Assembly (NCBI GenBank): GCA_024654625.1
Contig: JANLHB010000034.1
Location: forward strand, 1 to 51,038
From: Patescibacteria group bacterium
GTDB lineage: Bacteria; Patescibacteriota; Minisyncoccia; GCA-002772825
Reading direction: 5' to 3'
DNA: 51,038 nt
Numbering within the stretch: the stretch's first letter is position 1; every line of letters begins with the position of its first letter. A program made the translations under genes and the position numbers. The notes under the pieces are model-generated. The model made no database searches, was not told the DNA's origin, and worked only from the letters and a program-made list of their open reading frames with translations. This document shows positions 31,120-39,902 of the stretch, in pieces.

Positions 31120-32085
31120 TTAATTTTTAATTTTTTTAAACCTATTCATTATCTCCAAAAGAACTTCCTCTATATCAATCCGCGCCGGACAATATTTCTT
31201 ACATCTACCACAGGTGACACACTGGGATTTGCCAAATTCAAGATAACCTCTCACAAATTTATGATAAAACCAATTATAATACCTCTCTTTCACTCCTTTA
31301 TGAAAACTATGCCCCGGTCGCCCTATTCCTCCGGCAACCTTAGCGAACTCGGGCAGAGTGCAAGCATCCCACTTACGACAACGCCTACATTCGTCTCCGG
31401 AAAGATCCATTTCATCTTCTACAGAAAAACAATGGCAAAGTGGGCAAACATAAGTGCAGATCCCGCAATTAAGGCATTCCCCCGCCAGCTTATCCCAAAT
31501 CTCCGGGTAACCTTGCCAAGACCACTTCACAGCATCATGGAGAAGCTCAGGGTCGGACAAAAGTCCATGAAGCTCTACCATCGTCTTGCTCTTAGAAATT
31601 TTATATTCAACTCTATCTTTTTCTTCCTTACCTGCCGGCAGGCAAGTAAAAGGAAAATCCAATCTCTTTAAAAACTTCTCCCCTTTTTTTGTTACGACAA
31701 CGACTTCATACTCATCGTTCTTTAATTTCCTCAAGATAATATCTCCCCCTGGAGCAACATTGAATTCTTTCCCAGTCAAGCCTATTAAAATTGATTTGTC
31801 TCTTTTGTTAAAATAAAAATCATCCCGCGCCGGCTTTTGCATTATCTCATCAAGATAAGTAATAGCCTCTAAGTCCTTAAGTGAAATTCCAAAAAGAATA
31901 AAATCTTTAGGCGCCTTTTGGCTTGAGAGACTTTTACTTTTTTTATCAAATGTAAAAGTTATCTCTCTTGAAGGAAAAAAATATCGCTTCGGAGGCAAAA
32001 TACTTTCACGAACATCAAATAATTGCGCCTGTTTTCCGAGCTTATCTAAAAAAATATTTAGTCGTTTTTCTTCTAAAATCTTCAT
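31120..32085 (-). CDS. hyhB: hydrogenase 4Fe-4S subunit (HyhB)
   Basis: The beta subunit of group-3b hydrogenases, with ferredoxin-like clusters. The C-terminal half has CLNCGICTYVCPLCHC and CVTCGRCKKYCPAR, each able to hold a 4Fe-4S cluster, plus CRRCRKWDAC. At residues 147-153 the stretch TCLPAGK is coded by a CCTGCCGGCAGG palindrome (31627-31646) and looks like an in-frame insertion in a linker between the two halves. The frame stays open, so function may be kept. It is the first gene of the hydrogenase row. Confidence 0.92.
   Translation of the reverse strand: MKILEEKRLNIFLDKLGKQAQLFDVRESILPPKRYFFPSREITFTFDKKSKSLSSQKAPKDFILFGISLKDLEAITYLDEIMQKPARDDFYFNKRDKSILIGLTGKEFNVAPGGDIILRKLKNDEYEVVVVTKKGEKFLKRLDFPFTCLPAGKEEKDRVEYKISKSKTMVELHGLLSDPELLHDAVKWSWQGYPEIWDKLAGECLNCGICTYVCPLCHCFSVEDEMDLSGDECRRCRKWDACTLPEFAKVAGGIGRPGHSFHKGVKERYYNWFYHKFVRGYLEFGKSQCVTCGRCKKYCPARIDIEEVLLEIMNRFKKIKN
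31627..31646. repeat. LPAG-coding palindrome inserted in hyhB
   Basis: CTTACCTGCCGGCAGGCAAG, a near-perfect 20-bp palindrome, coding LPAG on the minus strand. The same core is intergenic at 22247-22266. Confidence 0.75.
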
Positions 32086-32113
32086 TTATTTCATTATAAT
32101 AAAATAAATAAAG

Positions 32114-33946
32114 TTATTCCACCTCCCTCCAGTTAACAATATCCCAGGCGCCGGAAGGTCCGGCTGAAAAATTCAAGTCAGCCAAACCTTGTTCGTAAGT
32201 AACCACGGCAGTATTATCAAGCCTGAGTTTATAAGCGATAATTTCCGTAACATTGACGCCATTATGCAAATTTATCATACCGTTTTGAGCGTAGAAAATG
32301 ACACCAGATGCATTGTTATGTATATCAACCGCGCCATTGTGATGAGTACATCCTATCCCCGACGTGCCATCGCAATTTGAAGTCGTTAGCATCATCAAAT
32401 AACTACCCGTCTCGCCTGATCCGCGAAAATTACTGTTATTTTCTGTATGAATCCAGCTGTCAGCAATAACAATGCAAGAATTCGCGCCATAAGAAGGATC
32501 ACATTGAATAGTTGACCCATTTGCAATATCAATATAGCCATGAACATACACTGTTCCGGTAATTGTCAGTATTTTATTATTGGATGTCATCATAAGATTT
32601 CCCGTAATCTCTTTCGGTCCAAGAGATATATTAGAAATGACAGAAAGATCCCCAATGACTTGTCCGCCGACACTCGCATCAGTCTTCCAGCTCTCAATAT
32701 TCGCATCAGAAATAGGCATGCCTTGATATGGTTGATCAGAAGATACTAAATAGCCGATACCGGGAGTTAATGGATTCAAACAAGTCGGACTTGACGGACT
32801 ATTTAAAAAATCCAAAGAAGCTGAATCAATGGATTGATAATAAGCATCACCGCAAATCTTTGAGTTCGTTATAGTATTAGATTTAGCGTCGCCTGTCACA
32901 ATAATATTATCTATAAAATTAATGCCAGACCCCCAATAAGTCCTGAAATTCAGATCGCCTGTGATTTGCGTCCATGGATCATTGTCCCAATCCTCGCTGT
33001 ATTTGCCAATACCATTGCCATAACCATTATTAGAATCAGAACACCAATACCAATACTTAGTTGAACTCCTGCTGGCATCAAAAACAATCCAATAAGTATT
33101 TCCGTTCACTAGCATTGGGGGAGATAGAAAGACGACATCAATCCATCCGTACTCCGTAGTTACCAAACTGGCAGAAAGGGTCGCGCTGGCAAACACATTA
33201 TTTTCATCCGGCGATCCGCTACTGTCACCGGTTATCCTTATGGTTCTGTTTGACGGGTTGCTTACTTTTTTAATATAAATGCTGATTTTAGCGAGCTTAC
33301 CGGTCTGTGGCGCGATAAAACTTTGGGCCATATCTACCACGGGGTTAACTTGACCAAAAAGCTGGTCCTGGTTGCAGACCGCTGATTTTACCTGACCGCT
33401 CTCTTCTATATTGGTCGCTACAATCGCATCACCGGATATTTTTGATCCATTTTCGCCTGTAACCGAACCATTTGAATAAATATTACCTATAACAGCGGAA
33501 TTCTCATCCATCTCTAATCCCCCTTCACCCACCTCTACGCCGTAGAAAAATTCAAAGCCATACGCAGAAGAAAGAACAGCTTTTATTTTCCTCACATATC
33601 CTAAAATATCAGCAGTTGCGACTATTTCTTTATTGCCCCCTAATGGACTTGAAACGATAATATTAACTTGCCCGTCTGGAGTAAATATAGACCCGGATGA
33701 TGAAACATTCTTCCCTCTTTTTATCCTGTATACCACATCTTCAACACCTGACTCAGCCAAAAAATAACTTTTCTTAGAATTTGAAAAGACCTTTCCTGCC
33801 TTTACATCCTTTGACGCAAGCGAAGAGGCTCCGGCTATAAGTCCAATAGAAATAAAAAGAAATAAAACAACAACAGTAAGACCGGCCTGACCGTTATTAA
33901 GGTCTAAAGTATATTGCTTTATGAATAGTTTTTTCAAAAATCTCAT
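32114..33946 (-). CDS. PilX-like pilus-associated protein with an inserted beta domain
   Basis: A 610-residue protein. One hydrophobic helix near 22-48 (GLTVVVLFLFISIGLIAG) and a following ESGVEDVVYRI segment match the PilX/minor-pilin-like start of type IV pilus clusters. Residues about 205-345 form a separate module: AQSFIAPQTGKLAKISIYIKK, a GWIDVVF strand, YWIVFDAS and DLNFRTYW, which resembles carbohydrate-binding or adhesin jelly-roll domains. The rest is Gly/Asn/Ser-rich beta sequence. It may be a pilus-tip adhesin. It follows the three prepilin-like genes in the same direction. Confidence 0.65.
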   Translation of the reverse strand: MRFLKKLFIKQYTLDLNNGQAGLTVVVLFLFISIGLIAGASSLASKDVKAGKVFSNSKKSYFLAESGVEDVVYRIKRGKNVSSSGSIFTPDGQVNIIVSSPLGGNKEIVATADILGYVRKIKAVLSSAYGFEFFYGVEVGEGGLEMDENSAVIGNIYSNGSVTGENGSKISGDAIVATNIEESGQVKSAVCNQDQLFGQVNPVVDMAQSFIAPQTGKLAKISIYIKKVSNPSNRTIRITGDSSGSPDENNVFASATLSASLVTTEYGWIDVVFLSPPMLVNGNTYWIVFDASRSSTKYWYWCSDSNNGYGNGIGKYSEDWDNDPWTQITGDLNFRTYWGSGINFIDNIIVTGDAKSNTITNSKICGDAYYQSIDSASLDFLNSPSSPTCLNPLTPGIGYLVSSDQPYQGMPISDANIESWKTDASVGGQVIGDLSVISNISLGPKEITGNLMMTSNNKILTITGTVYVHGYIDIANGSTIQCDPSYGANSCIVIADSWIHTENNSNFRGSGETGSYLMMLTTSNCDGTSGIGCTHHNGAVDIHNNASGVIFYAQNGMINLHNGVNVTEIIAYKLRLDNTAVVTYEQGLADLNFSAGPSGAWDIVNWREVE

Positions 33947-33986
33947 ATATATTTCTATTAACTAATGGCTAATAACTACTGGCTAA

Positions 33987-34523
33987 TCAATAACTTCTCT
34001 TCAATACTGCGGTATTATAAAATTTTTCCACCTTATTGCCAAAAAGACTGATTCCATTTACTTCAATTTCTATTTTTATTGACTCAGAAATTCCGGGAAC
34101 AACAATATCATGAAAAATCAGATTCGTAACAGAAAGCGATGAAGGAGTTATATCTTCAGCTACCCCTGCGCCTTCTTTAATCATAAGATCTGTCCCATCA
34201 ATATAGAACTCAACAGTAGTCGGTGATTCGCTTATAGGATCTATAGTATTCAGTTTTAAAATACCCGGATTAACTCCGAATGTACTGCCCAAGGTATCTA
34301 CGCTACTTGCAAATCTTATCTCCCTGACAAGCCTCTCTAAAGATGTCTCTGCGAAATTATTAATCTTTCTTGATGTATTAATACTGCTCAATGACTTAGA
34401 CATAGCTAAAACAGATGAAATAACCAAAACAACGATAACAGATAGAATGGCGATATAAATAACCATCTCAATAAGAGTAAATCCGGCTATATAAGACTTA
34501 AATTTTAATCTATTACTCATCAT
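33987..34523 (-). CDS. type IV pilus minor prepilin, PilW/PulJ-like
   Basis: A 178-residue prepilin with the peptidase site AGFTLIEMVIY (cut after G14, Glu5 of the mature protein kept) and a long N-terminal helix. The soluble part is beta-rich and poorly conserved. It is the third of three prepilin genes, all within about 1.5 kb, next to pilC and pilB. Confidence 0.8.
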   Translation of the reverse strand: MMSNRLKFKSYIAGFTLIEMVIYIAILSVIVVLVISSVLAMSKSLSSINTSRKINNFAETSLERLVREIRFASSVDTLGSTFGVNPGILKLNTIDPISESPTTVEFYIDGTDLMIKEGAGVAEDITPSSLSVTNLIFHDIVVPGISESIKIEIEVNGISLFGNKVEKFYNTAVLKRSY

Positions 34524-34535
34524 TAATTTTAAAAT

Positions 34536-35021
34536 TTAATTATTGAAAATATTTGTAATGTATGATGAAACGAAGCTTGTGGTAGTGGCGCCTCTTTCTT
34601 GCCAAGAAACATAAAAAATCACATTCTTGGTATCCGGGTCAATTGTGCCGAACTCCGATATATCGTCATTGGCATCACGCAAAACATCTTCAATGATAAA
34701 TTTTCTTTCAAAAAAACCGTCTATAAGACTCGGGATAATAGACACTTGCCAATTTAACCCATCAAAGACAAGGTAATAATCCAATCCTGAAGAGAGCGCG
34801 CCAAGACTGGTGCCCCAGCCAGTATCACGCATAATTTTGGCCGCTTCAATTCCCTCTTCAAGCAAAAATGACGCTTTTATGTTATTTGCAGTCTTTCTCT
34901 CTGCTCTAAGAGAAAGCTCAAAAATAAAAAATAGGCTAAAAACAGAGAAAGAGATAATAGCCACAGCTATTACAATCTCTACCAATCCGAATCCGCGATC
35001 GTTTAATTTATTTTCTCTCAT
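34536..35021 (-). CDS. type IV pilus minor prepilin, PilV-like
   Basis: A 161-residue prepilin with the N-terminal RGFGLVEIVIAVAIISFSVF helix, here with Gly-Leu in place of the usual Thr-Leu. LEEGIEAAKIMRD after the helix and GWGTS are seen in PilV/GspI-type pilins. Function is most likely in pilus tip or priming complex. It is 12 bases from the upstream gene. Confidence 0.75.
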   Translation of the reverse strand: MRENKLNDRGFGLVEIVIAVAIISFSVFSLFFIFELSLRAERKTANNIKASFLLEEGIEAAKIMRDTGWGTSLGALSSGLDYYLVFDGLNWQVSIIPSLIDGFFERKFIIEDVLRDANDDISEFGTIDPDTKNVIFYVSWQERGATTTSFVSSYITNIFNN

Positions 35022-35033
35022 TTTTTTTAATAA

Positions 35034-35489
35034 TTAATTTTGATCAATAGACCCGCTCTGCGTAATATTTGCAGTCTTTGTATTGCCAACATCGGACTTA
35101 ACTCTAAAAATAATCGTGCCATATTGTTCTGTCTTTCCCGTAAGTTTTTTAAACATAATATCAGATCCTCCGCCATTTAAAGAAATTGAAGAAATTTCAA
35201 TCAATGGAGAAAAAAGAAGACTGCGATTGTCAGGATTCGGTTCCGAAAAAACCGCCCCCTTAAATAAAACCGCCCTATTTGTTTCAAAATGAATCCCGTA
35301 AGCAGAGTCGTCTTTTGAAGAAATGGTATTAATCTTTGCTTCATTTATCATAGAAACGGCATCCGAAATAGTATTGCTTAAAGCCTGATTATTGCGAAAA
35401 GAAGCAAATGATATTACAGCGAAACTGGCTAATATAGACACAATGACTATAACTATAATAAATTCAATTAAAGTAAACCCTTTATTCAT
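35034..35489 (-). CDS. type IV pilus prepilin, GspH/FimT-like
   Basis: A 151-residue prepilin starting MNKGFTLIEFIIVIVIVSILA, cleaved after Gly4. The following domain has the alternating beta pattern of GspH/FimT pseudopilins. It lies 4 bases after pilC's stop on the minus strand and starts the set of minor pilins. Confidence 0.8.
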   Translation of the reverse strand: MNKGFTLIEFIIVIVIVSILASFAVISFASFRNNQALSNTISDAVSMINEAKINTISSKDDSAYGIHFETNRAVLFKGAVFSEPNPDNRSLLFSPLIEISSISLNGGGSDIMFKKLTGKTEQYGTIIFRVKSDVGNTKTANITQSGSIDQN

Positions 35490-35493
35490 ATTT

Positions 35494-36699
35494 TTATAAG
35501 CCTCCTGCCATAGAATACATAGGCGATATCATTGATACGGCAAAGAAGCCTACGACAGCGCCCACAACAACCATCAAAAGCGGTTCTATGACGGTTGAAA
35601 GATTCTTAGTCGTATTATTAACCTCCTCTTCATAAAAATCAGCGACTCTCTCAAGCATTTCTGAAAACTTTCCCGTCTCTTCGCCAACCGCCATCATCTC
35701 GCCCACCAGCACAGGGTATAGATTCTCATTTTCTTGAAAGACTTTTGAAACAGGAGAGCCTTTTTGAATTTCTATCTTAGCCTTTGAAATAACTTCTTTA
35801 TAATAAGAATTTTGGATAACATCAATCGTTATATCAAGCGCTTCTATTATCTTAACTCCGGACCCCGTCAAAGAAGAAAGCGTTCTTGCTGTGCGCGCAG
35901 AGTTAATTTTTTTCACTAAAGGAGATATAATTGGGACTCTAAGCAATACATATTCAAAAAGTCTCTTTCCTTTCGGCAGTCTTAATAACCAAGTCATCAG
36001 AGAAAAAAAGGCGGCGGAAAATATAATTGTAATTAAGGAATTATTTATTAAAAAATTACTTAAACCGATAATCATTCTAGTGCTTAAAGGAAGTTCTATT
36101 TTAAGCTCTGAAAAGGTAGAAACCAAAGTAGGAACGACAAAAACCAAAAGGAGAATCCCTATTATTATAAGCGCAATTACCACGATCACAGGGTAAATCA
36201 TCGCTCCCTTAATCTTCTTTTTTAGAGTCCAATCCCTCTCAAGCTGTATCCCTATAATCTCAAGCGCTTCGCTTAATTTGCCCGACTCTTCTCCCATTTT
36301 TACCATCGCGACAAAAAGGCTTGAAAAAATCTTCGGGAATAGCGCCATTGACTCTGATATGGATTTACCTTTCTGTATATTATTTTTTAATGACTCAACT
36401 GTTTCTTTGAATTTATTATTTTTAGTCTGTTTTACGATAATAGACAAAGCCCTTGTCACAGAAAGTCCGGCGCTTATCATAACGGACAAATTTCTTGCAA
36501 AGACCATTTTCTCCGACGCAGGCACAATACTTAAAAACGAAAAAGACAAAAAAGGCTTCGCTTCTTTTTCTTCTTTATATGAAGTAAGCATATAACCTTC
36601 GGCTTTCAAATCCTTAGCAAGCTCAAACCTGTCTTTTGCATCAAGTTCTCCCTCCGTTTCCTCACCGGTTATTTTTTTCGCTTTATATTTGAATTTCAT
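35494..36699 (-). CDS. pilC: type IV pilus inner-membrane platform protein PilC
   Basis: A 401-residue GspF-family protein: a cytoplasmic N-terminal part, two GspF repeats (SVMISAGLSVTRALSII and SLTGSGVKIIEALDI) and three hydrophobic segments. MVKMGEESGKL and MAVGEETGKFSEML are the duplicated conserved blocks. It is the platform on which PilB assembles pilins. Gene order is pilB, pilC, prepilins. Confidence 0.92.
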   Translation of the reverse strand: MKFKYKAKKITGEETEGELDAKDRFELAKDLKAEGYMLTSYKEEKEAKPFLSFSFLSIVPASEKMVFARNLSVMISAGLSVTRALSIIVKQTKNNKFKETVESLKNNIQKGKSISESMALFPKIFSSLFVAMVKMGEESGKLSEALEIIGIQLERDWTLKKKIKGAMIYPVIVVIALIIIGILLLVFVVPTLVSTFSELKIELPLSTRMIIGLSNFLINNSLITIIFSAAFFSLMTWLLRLPKGKRLFEYVLLRVPIISPLVKKINSARTARTLSSLTGSGVKIIEALDITIDVIQNSYYKEVISKAKIEIQKGSPVSKVFQENENLYPVLVGEMMAVGEETGKFSEMLERVADFYEEEVNNTTKNLSTVIEPLLMVVVGAVVGFFAVSMISPMYSMAGGL

Positions 36700-36714
36700 A
36701 AATTATTGCTGTTA

Positions 36715-38466
36715 TTACTCGCTGGTAACTCTCAGGACTTCTTCAATGGTGGTAATTCCTTGGACTGCTTTTATAATACCATCTTCAAGCATCGTTATCA
36801 TCCCCTCTTTTTTCGCTTGATTTTCAATTTCATCAGAAGTGGCGTCTTTCATAACCAAATTTTTTATAGTTTCTGTCACTTCAAGCACTTCATGTATTCC
36901 GATTCTGTCAAAATACCCGTCAGGAGAATCTTTTGTCTGTTTCGTCTTATAAAATGGTATTTTGTCAAAAGAAATATTCGGCTCTATGACTTTTTCATCC
37001 TTTAAAATTTCTAACATTCTATCCAAATCAACCACGTCGCCTAAATCCTTCAATTGATCTTTGTTTAGAAAATATTTTTCTTTTGTTTTGGATAATTTCC
37101 TGACAAGACGCTGAGCAACAGCCATATTTAATGTTGACACTAAAAGGAACGGTTCCACTTTCATATCAAGAAGCCTCGGGATGGAGCCAGCCGCTGAATT
37201 AGTGTGAAGCGTTGATAAGACAAGATGGCCGGTCAATGAGGCATTTATTGCCAAAGATGCCGTTTCATTATCTCTAATCTCGCCGACCATTATAATATCA
37301 GGGTCTTGCCTCAAAAGAGACCTTAATCCGTTTGAGAAAGAAAATCCTATTTCAGGCCTGACTTGGCTTTGATTAATCCTTTGCATTTGATATTCAATAG
37401 GGTCTTCAACAGTAGATATATTCACCCCTGGTTTATTCAATATATCAAGAACAGTATAAAGAGTTGTTGTTTTTCCAGAGCCGGTAGGGCCCGTTACAAG
37501 AATCATGCCGTTTGGCTTTTTTATCGTTTTCTGCACTTTATCAATCTGGCTCTCCGAGAAACCTAAAGCTTCCAAAGAAAAACCTTTCGCTCCTTCATGC
37601 AAAAGCCTCAGTACGACTTTTTCCCCGTTATAAACCGGCAAAACAGACACTCTGAAAGCCACTCTTTCTTCAGGAGTCTCAATCTTAAATCTGCCGTCTT
37701 GAGGCAAACGCTTCTCATCAAGCCTCAAGCTTGAGAGAATCTTAATACGAGCGACGATTCCATCAGCGGCGCTTTTTGGCAAAACCATGGCATCATGCAA
37801 AACACCGTCAATTCTATAACGGACAATAACATCTTTATCAGTCGGTTCAATATGAATATCGCTTCCCCGCTCAAGTATGGCATGACGAAGAAGAGTATCC
37901 ACAATCTTCACAACGGGAAGATCTTCTCCGAGTTTTTTTAATTCTTCAACTTTTTCTTCTCCGCCAATCTCGTCAGAAATGATTTTTATAGATCCTGATT
38001 CTTTTTTTATAATATCGCTAAATTCAGCACTCAAACTCCTTTGATACTGAGATAACGCATATTTGATAGAATCAGGTGTGGTAAGTCTTGGTAGTATCTT
38101 TAAACTTGATTTTTTCTTTATAAAATCTATCGTCTCAAGGTCTTCAGGATCAAGCATTGCCACCTCCAGTGATCCGTCATAAGCTTTAAAAGCGACTATA
38201 TTATGAGTCCTCGCTATCGGCTCAGGGATCATGCTTAAGACGTCAAAGCTTATCTTTTCATTCTTCAAGTTTACAAACGGAATACCGAGTATATATGCCT
38301 CAAGATGTATTAAGTCATCTTCATTCACTTTCCCGTCGCTTAATAGAACATCTCGCAAACTTTTTTTTGTCTTCTTTGCCTTCTTTTCCGCTTCATCAAT
38401 GTCACTGCTATTCACCAAGCTTGAATCAAGCAAAAAGGCTTTGAGTTGTTCCTGTTCAACTCTCAT
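36715..38466 (-). CDS. pilB: type IV pilus assembly ATPase PilB
   Basis: Powers pilus extension. Residues 1-150 form the MshEN-type N-terminal domain, the ATPase core has the Walker A GPTGSGKTT at 326-334, the Asp box STVEDPIEYQ, Walker B IIMVGEIRD and the His box LVLSTLHTN. The usual tetracysteine zinc module after AQRLVRKL is absent: the region holds no cysteines. At 583 residues it is full length. No pilT gene is seen nearby. Its start overlaps the response regulator stop by 11 bases. Confidence 0.93.
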   Translation of the reverse strand: MRVEQEQLKAFLLDSSLVNSSDIDEAEKKAKKTKKSLRDVLLSDGKVNEDDLIHLEAYILGIPFVNLKNEKISFDVLSMIPEPIARTHNIVAFKAYDGSLEVAMLDPEDLETIDFIKKKSSLKILPRLTTPDSIKYALSQYQRSLSAEFSDIIKKESGSIKIISDEIGGEEKVEELKKLGEDLPVVKIVDTLLRHAILERGSDIHIEPTDKDVIVRYRIDGVLHDAMVLPKSAADGIVARIKILSSLRLDEKRLPQDGRFKIETPEERVAFRVSVLPVYNGEKVVLRLLHEGAKGFSLEALGFSESQIDKVQKTIKKPNGMILVTGPTGSGKTTTLYTVLDILNKPGVNISTVEDPIEYQMQRINQSQVRPEIGFSFSNGLRSLLRQDPDIIMVGEIRDNETASLAINASLTGHLVLSTLHTNSAAGSIPRLLDMKVEPFLLVSTLNMAVAQRLVRKLSKTKEKYFLNKDQLKDLGDVVDLDRMLEILKDEKVIEPNISFDKIPFYKTKQTKDSPDGYFDRIGIHEVLEVTETIKNLVMKDATSDEIENQAKKEGMITMLEDGIIKAVQGITTIEEVLRVTSE

Positions 38467-38857
38467 TTTTTTCTTTATTGTTAATTTTTAGAGTATCTTT
38501 TACTTTGGCTACAATATCATCAAGTGTATAATTTGCTTTCACCAGATACATATTGGCGCCGGAAGAAATAACTTTTTCAACATTCTGATTTTCTTCCAAG
38601 TTTGTGAGAATAATTATAGGAATATTGGAAATATTAGGATTATTTTTCAATTCATTAATTACATTAAATCCGTCTTTTTTAGGCAAAACTAAGTCAGAAA
38701 GTATAATATCCGGCTTTTCTTCTTCCGCCATCCTTACTCCGTCAACGCCATTAAAAGCGGAAAAAGTTTCAAAGCCCTCAGCCTTAAAAATAGTTTCAAG
38801 CATCTCCTGAAAACGCCGTTCGTCTTCTATAAAAAGTATTTTTTTCTTTTTCTCCAT
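38456..38857 (-). CDS. single-domain response regulator
   Basis: A 133-residue receiver domain: E11 and D12 for Mg binding, phospho-acceptor D55 in ILSDLVLP, Thr in IILTNL and K108-like Lys in YLVKANY. There is no output domain, so it probably acts by protein contact. It lies between a histidine kinase and pilB, overlapping pilB by 11 bases, which suggests control of pilus function. Confidence 0.88.
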   Translation of the reverse strand: MEKKKKILFIEDERRFQEMLETIFKAEGFETFSAFNGVDGVRMAEEEKPDIILSDLVLPKKDGFNVINELKNNPNISNIPIIILTNLEENQNVEKVISSGANMYLVKANYTLDDIVAKVKDTLKINNKEKNES

Positions 38858-38889
38858 AAGAAATTACAAAGCGCAATTTAACATCAGCA

Positions 38890-39828
38890 TTAAGCCTTCT
38901 TTTCCGAAGAAAGAGGAAGCATAAACCAGAATGTAGAGCCGCGGCCTTCTATGCTCTCAAAACCTATCTTTCCTCCGGAAGCTTCAATGACAGCCTTGGC
39001 TATAAATAATCCTATGCCGGTGCCTCTTGTCTGATAGCTGACGATGCTTTGATTTCTAAAAAATTTTGTAAATATCTTCTTAGCATCAACAGATGATATT
39101 CCTATACCATTATCAGTGATAGAGCACTTGGCAAATCCCGAAACCTTTTCTATTGATATTACGACATTACCCTTTTTAAAACTATAACGAATAGCATTGT
39201 CTATCAGATGGCCTAAAACATCTTTTACCTTCCTGTCATCGGCAAACACGAAAATGGGTTCGCCTGATAGATTTTTAACAAGAGTAATGTCTTTTATATA
39301 AGCAAAACCTTCTTGTTCTTTCAAGACAGTCTCAATCGTTTTATTTAAAGAAAAAGAAACCGGTTTTAATACAAGACCATTGCCCTCAATCTGATCTATC
39401 TCCAAAAGTTTATTGGAAAGCTTAATCATTTCCTCATTCTTCTCTTCCAGCATTGAAAGCATAGGAAGTATCTCTTCGCCGTTTGGCTTTAATCGCTGTA
39501 TTAAATTAAGCTGCCACTTCATTGCAGAAAGCGGGCTCCTTAGTTCATGAGACATAATATTAACAAATTCCGATTTTGTCTGAGACGCTATTACTACCTG
39601 TTCAAAAGAATAAACTATAACGTAGCTTATTACAAAAAGAACCGCGGTTATAATTAAGACTATAAGCGCGACTATTTCAGGCTCTACATAATATTGAGCC
39701 AAATAATATGTAGAAATAATAGATAGGATTATGAATAATCCCATTATCAAAAATAAGAACTGAGGGCATTGCCATAACTTAACTCTATAATTTCTGCAGT
39801 CTTTAATTAAATTTAAACTTCCAATCAT
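38890..39828 (-). CDS. sensor histidine kinase
   Basis: A 312-residue membrane kinase: two transmembrane helices (about 24-44 and 51-75), almost no extracellular loop, an H-box FVNIMSHELRSPLSAMKW with H94, then HATPase_c with N-box DNAIRYS, DNGIGIS and GTGIGLFIAK. The sensed signal is likely membrane-related because there is no clear sensor domain. It probably phosphorylates the downstream receiver gene and so may govern the type IV pilus. Confidence 0.9.
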   Translation of the reverse strand: MIGSLNLIKDCRNYRVKLWQCPQFLFLIMGLFIILSIISTYYLAQYYVEPEIVALIVLIITAVLFVISYVIVYSFEQVVIASQTKSEFVNIMSHELRSPLSAMKWQLNLIQRLKPNGEEILPMLSMLEEKNEEMIKLSNKLLEIDQIEGNGLVLKPVSFSLNKTIETVLKEQEGFAYIKDITLVKNLSGEPIFVFADDRKVKDVLGHLIDNAIRYSFKKGNVVISIEKVSGFAKCSITDNGIGISSVDAKKIFTKFFRNQSIVSYQTRGTGIGLFIAKAVIEASGGKIGFESIEGRGSTFWFMLPLSSEKKA

Positions 39829-39902
39829 TTAACTTAATTATACTACTCACAAATCATCTCGCAAATGCCTTATGTGTAAAAGTAATGATATTTCACGCAA
39901 GA

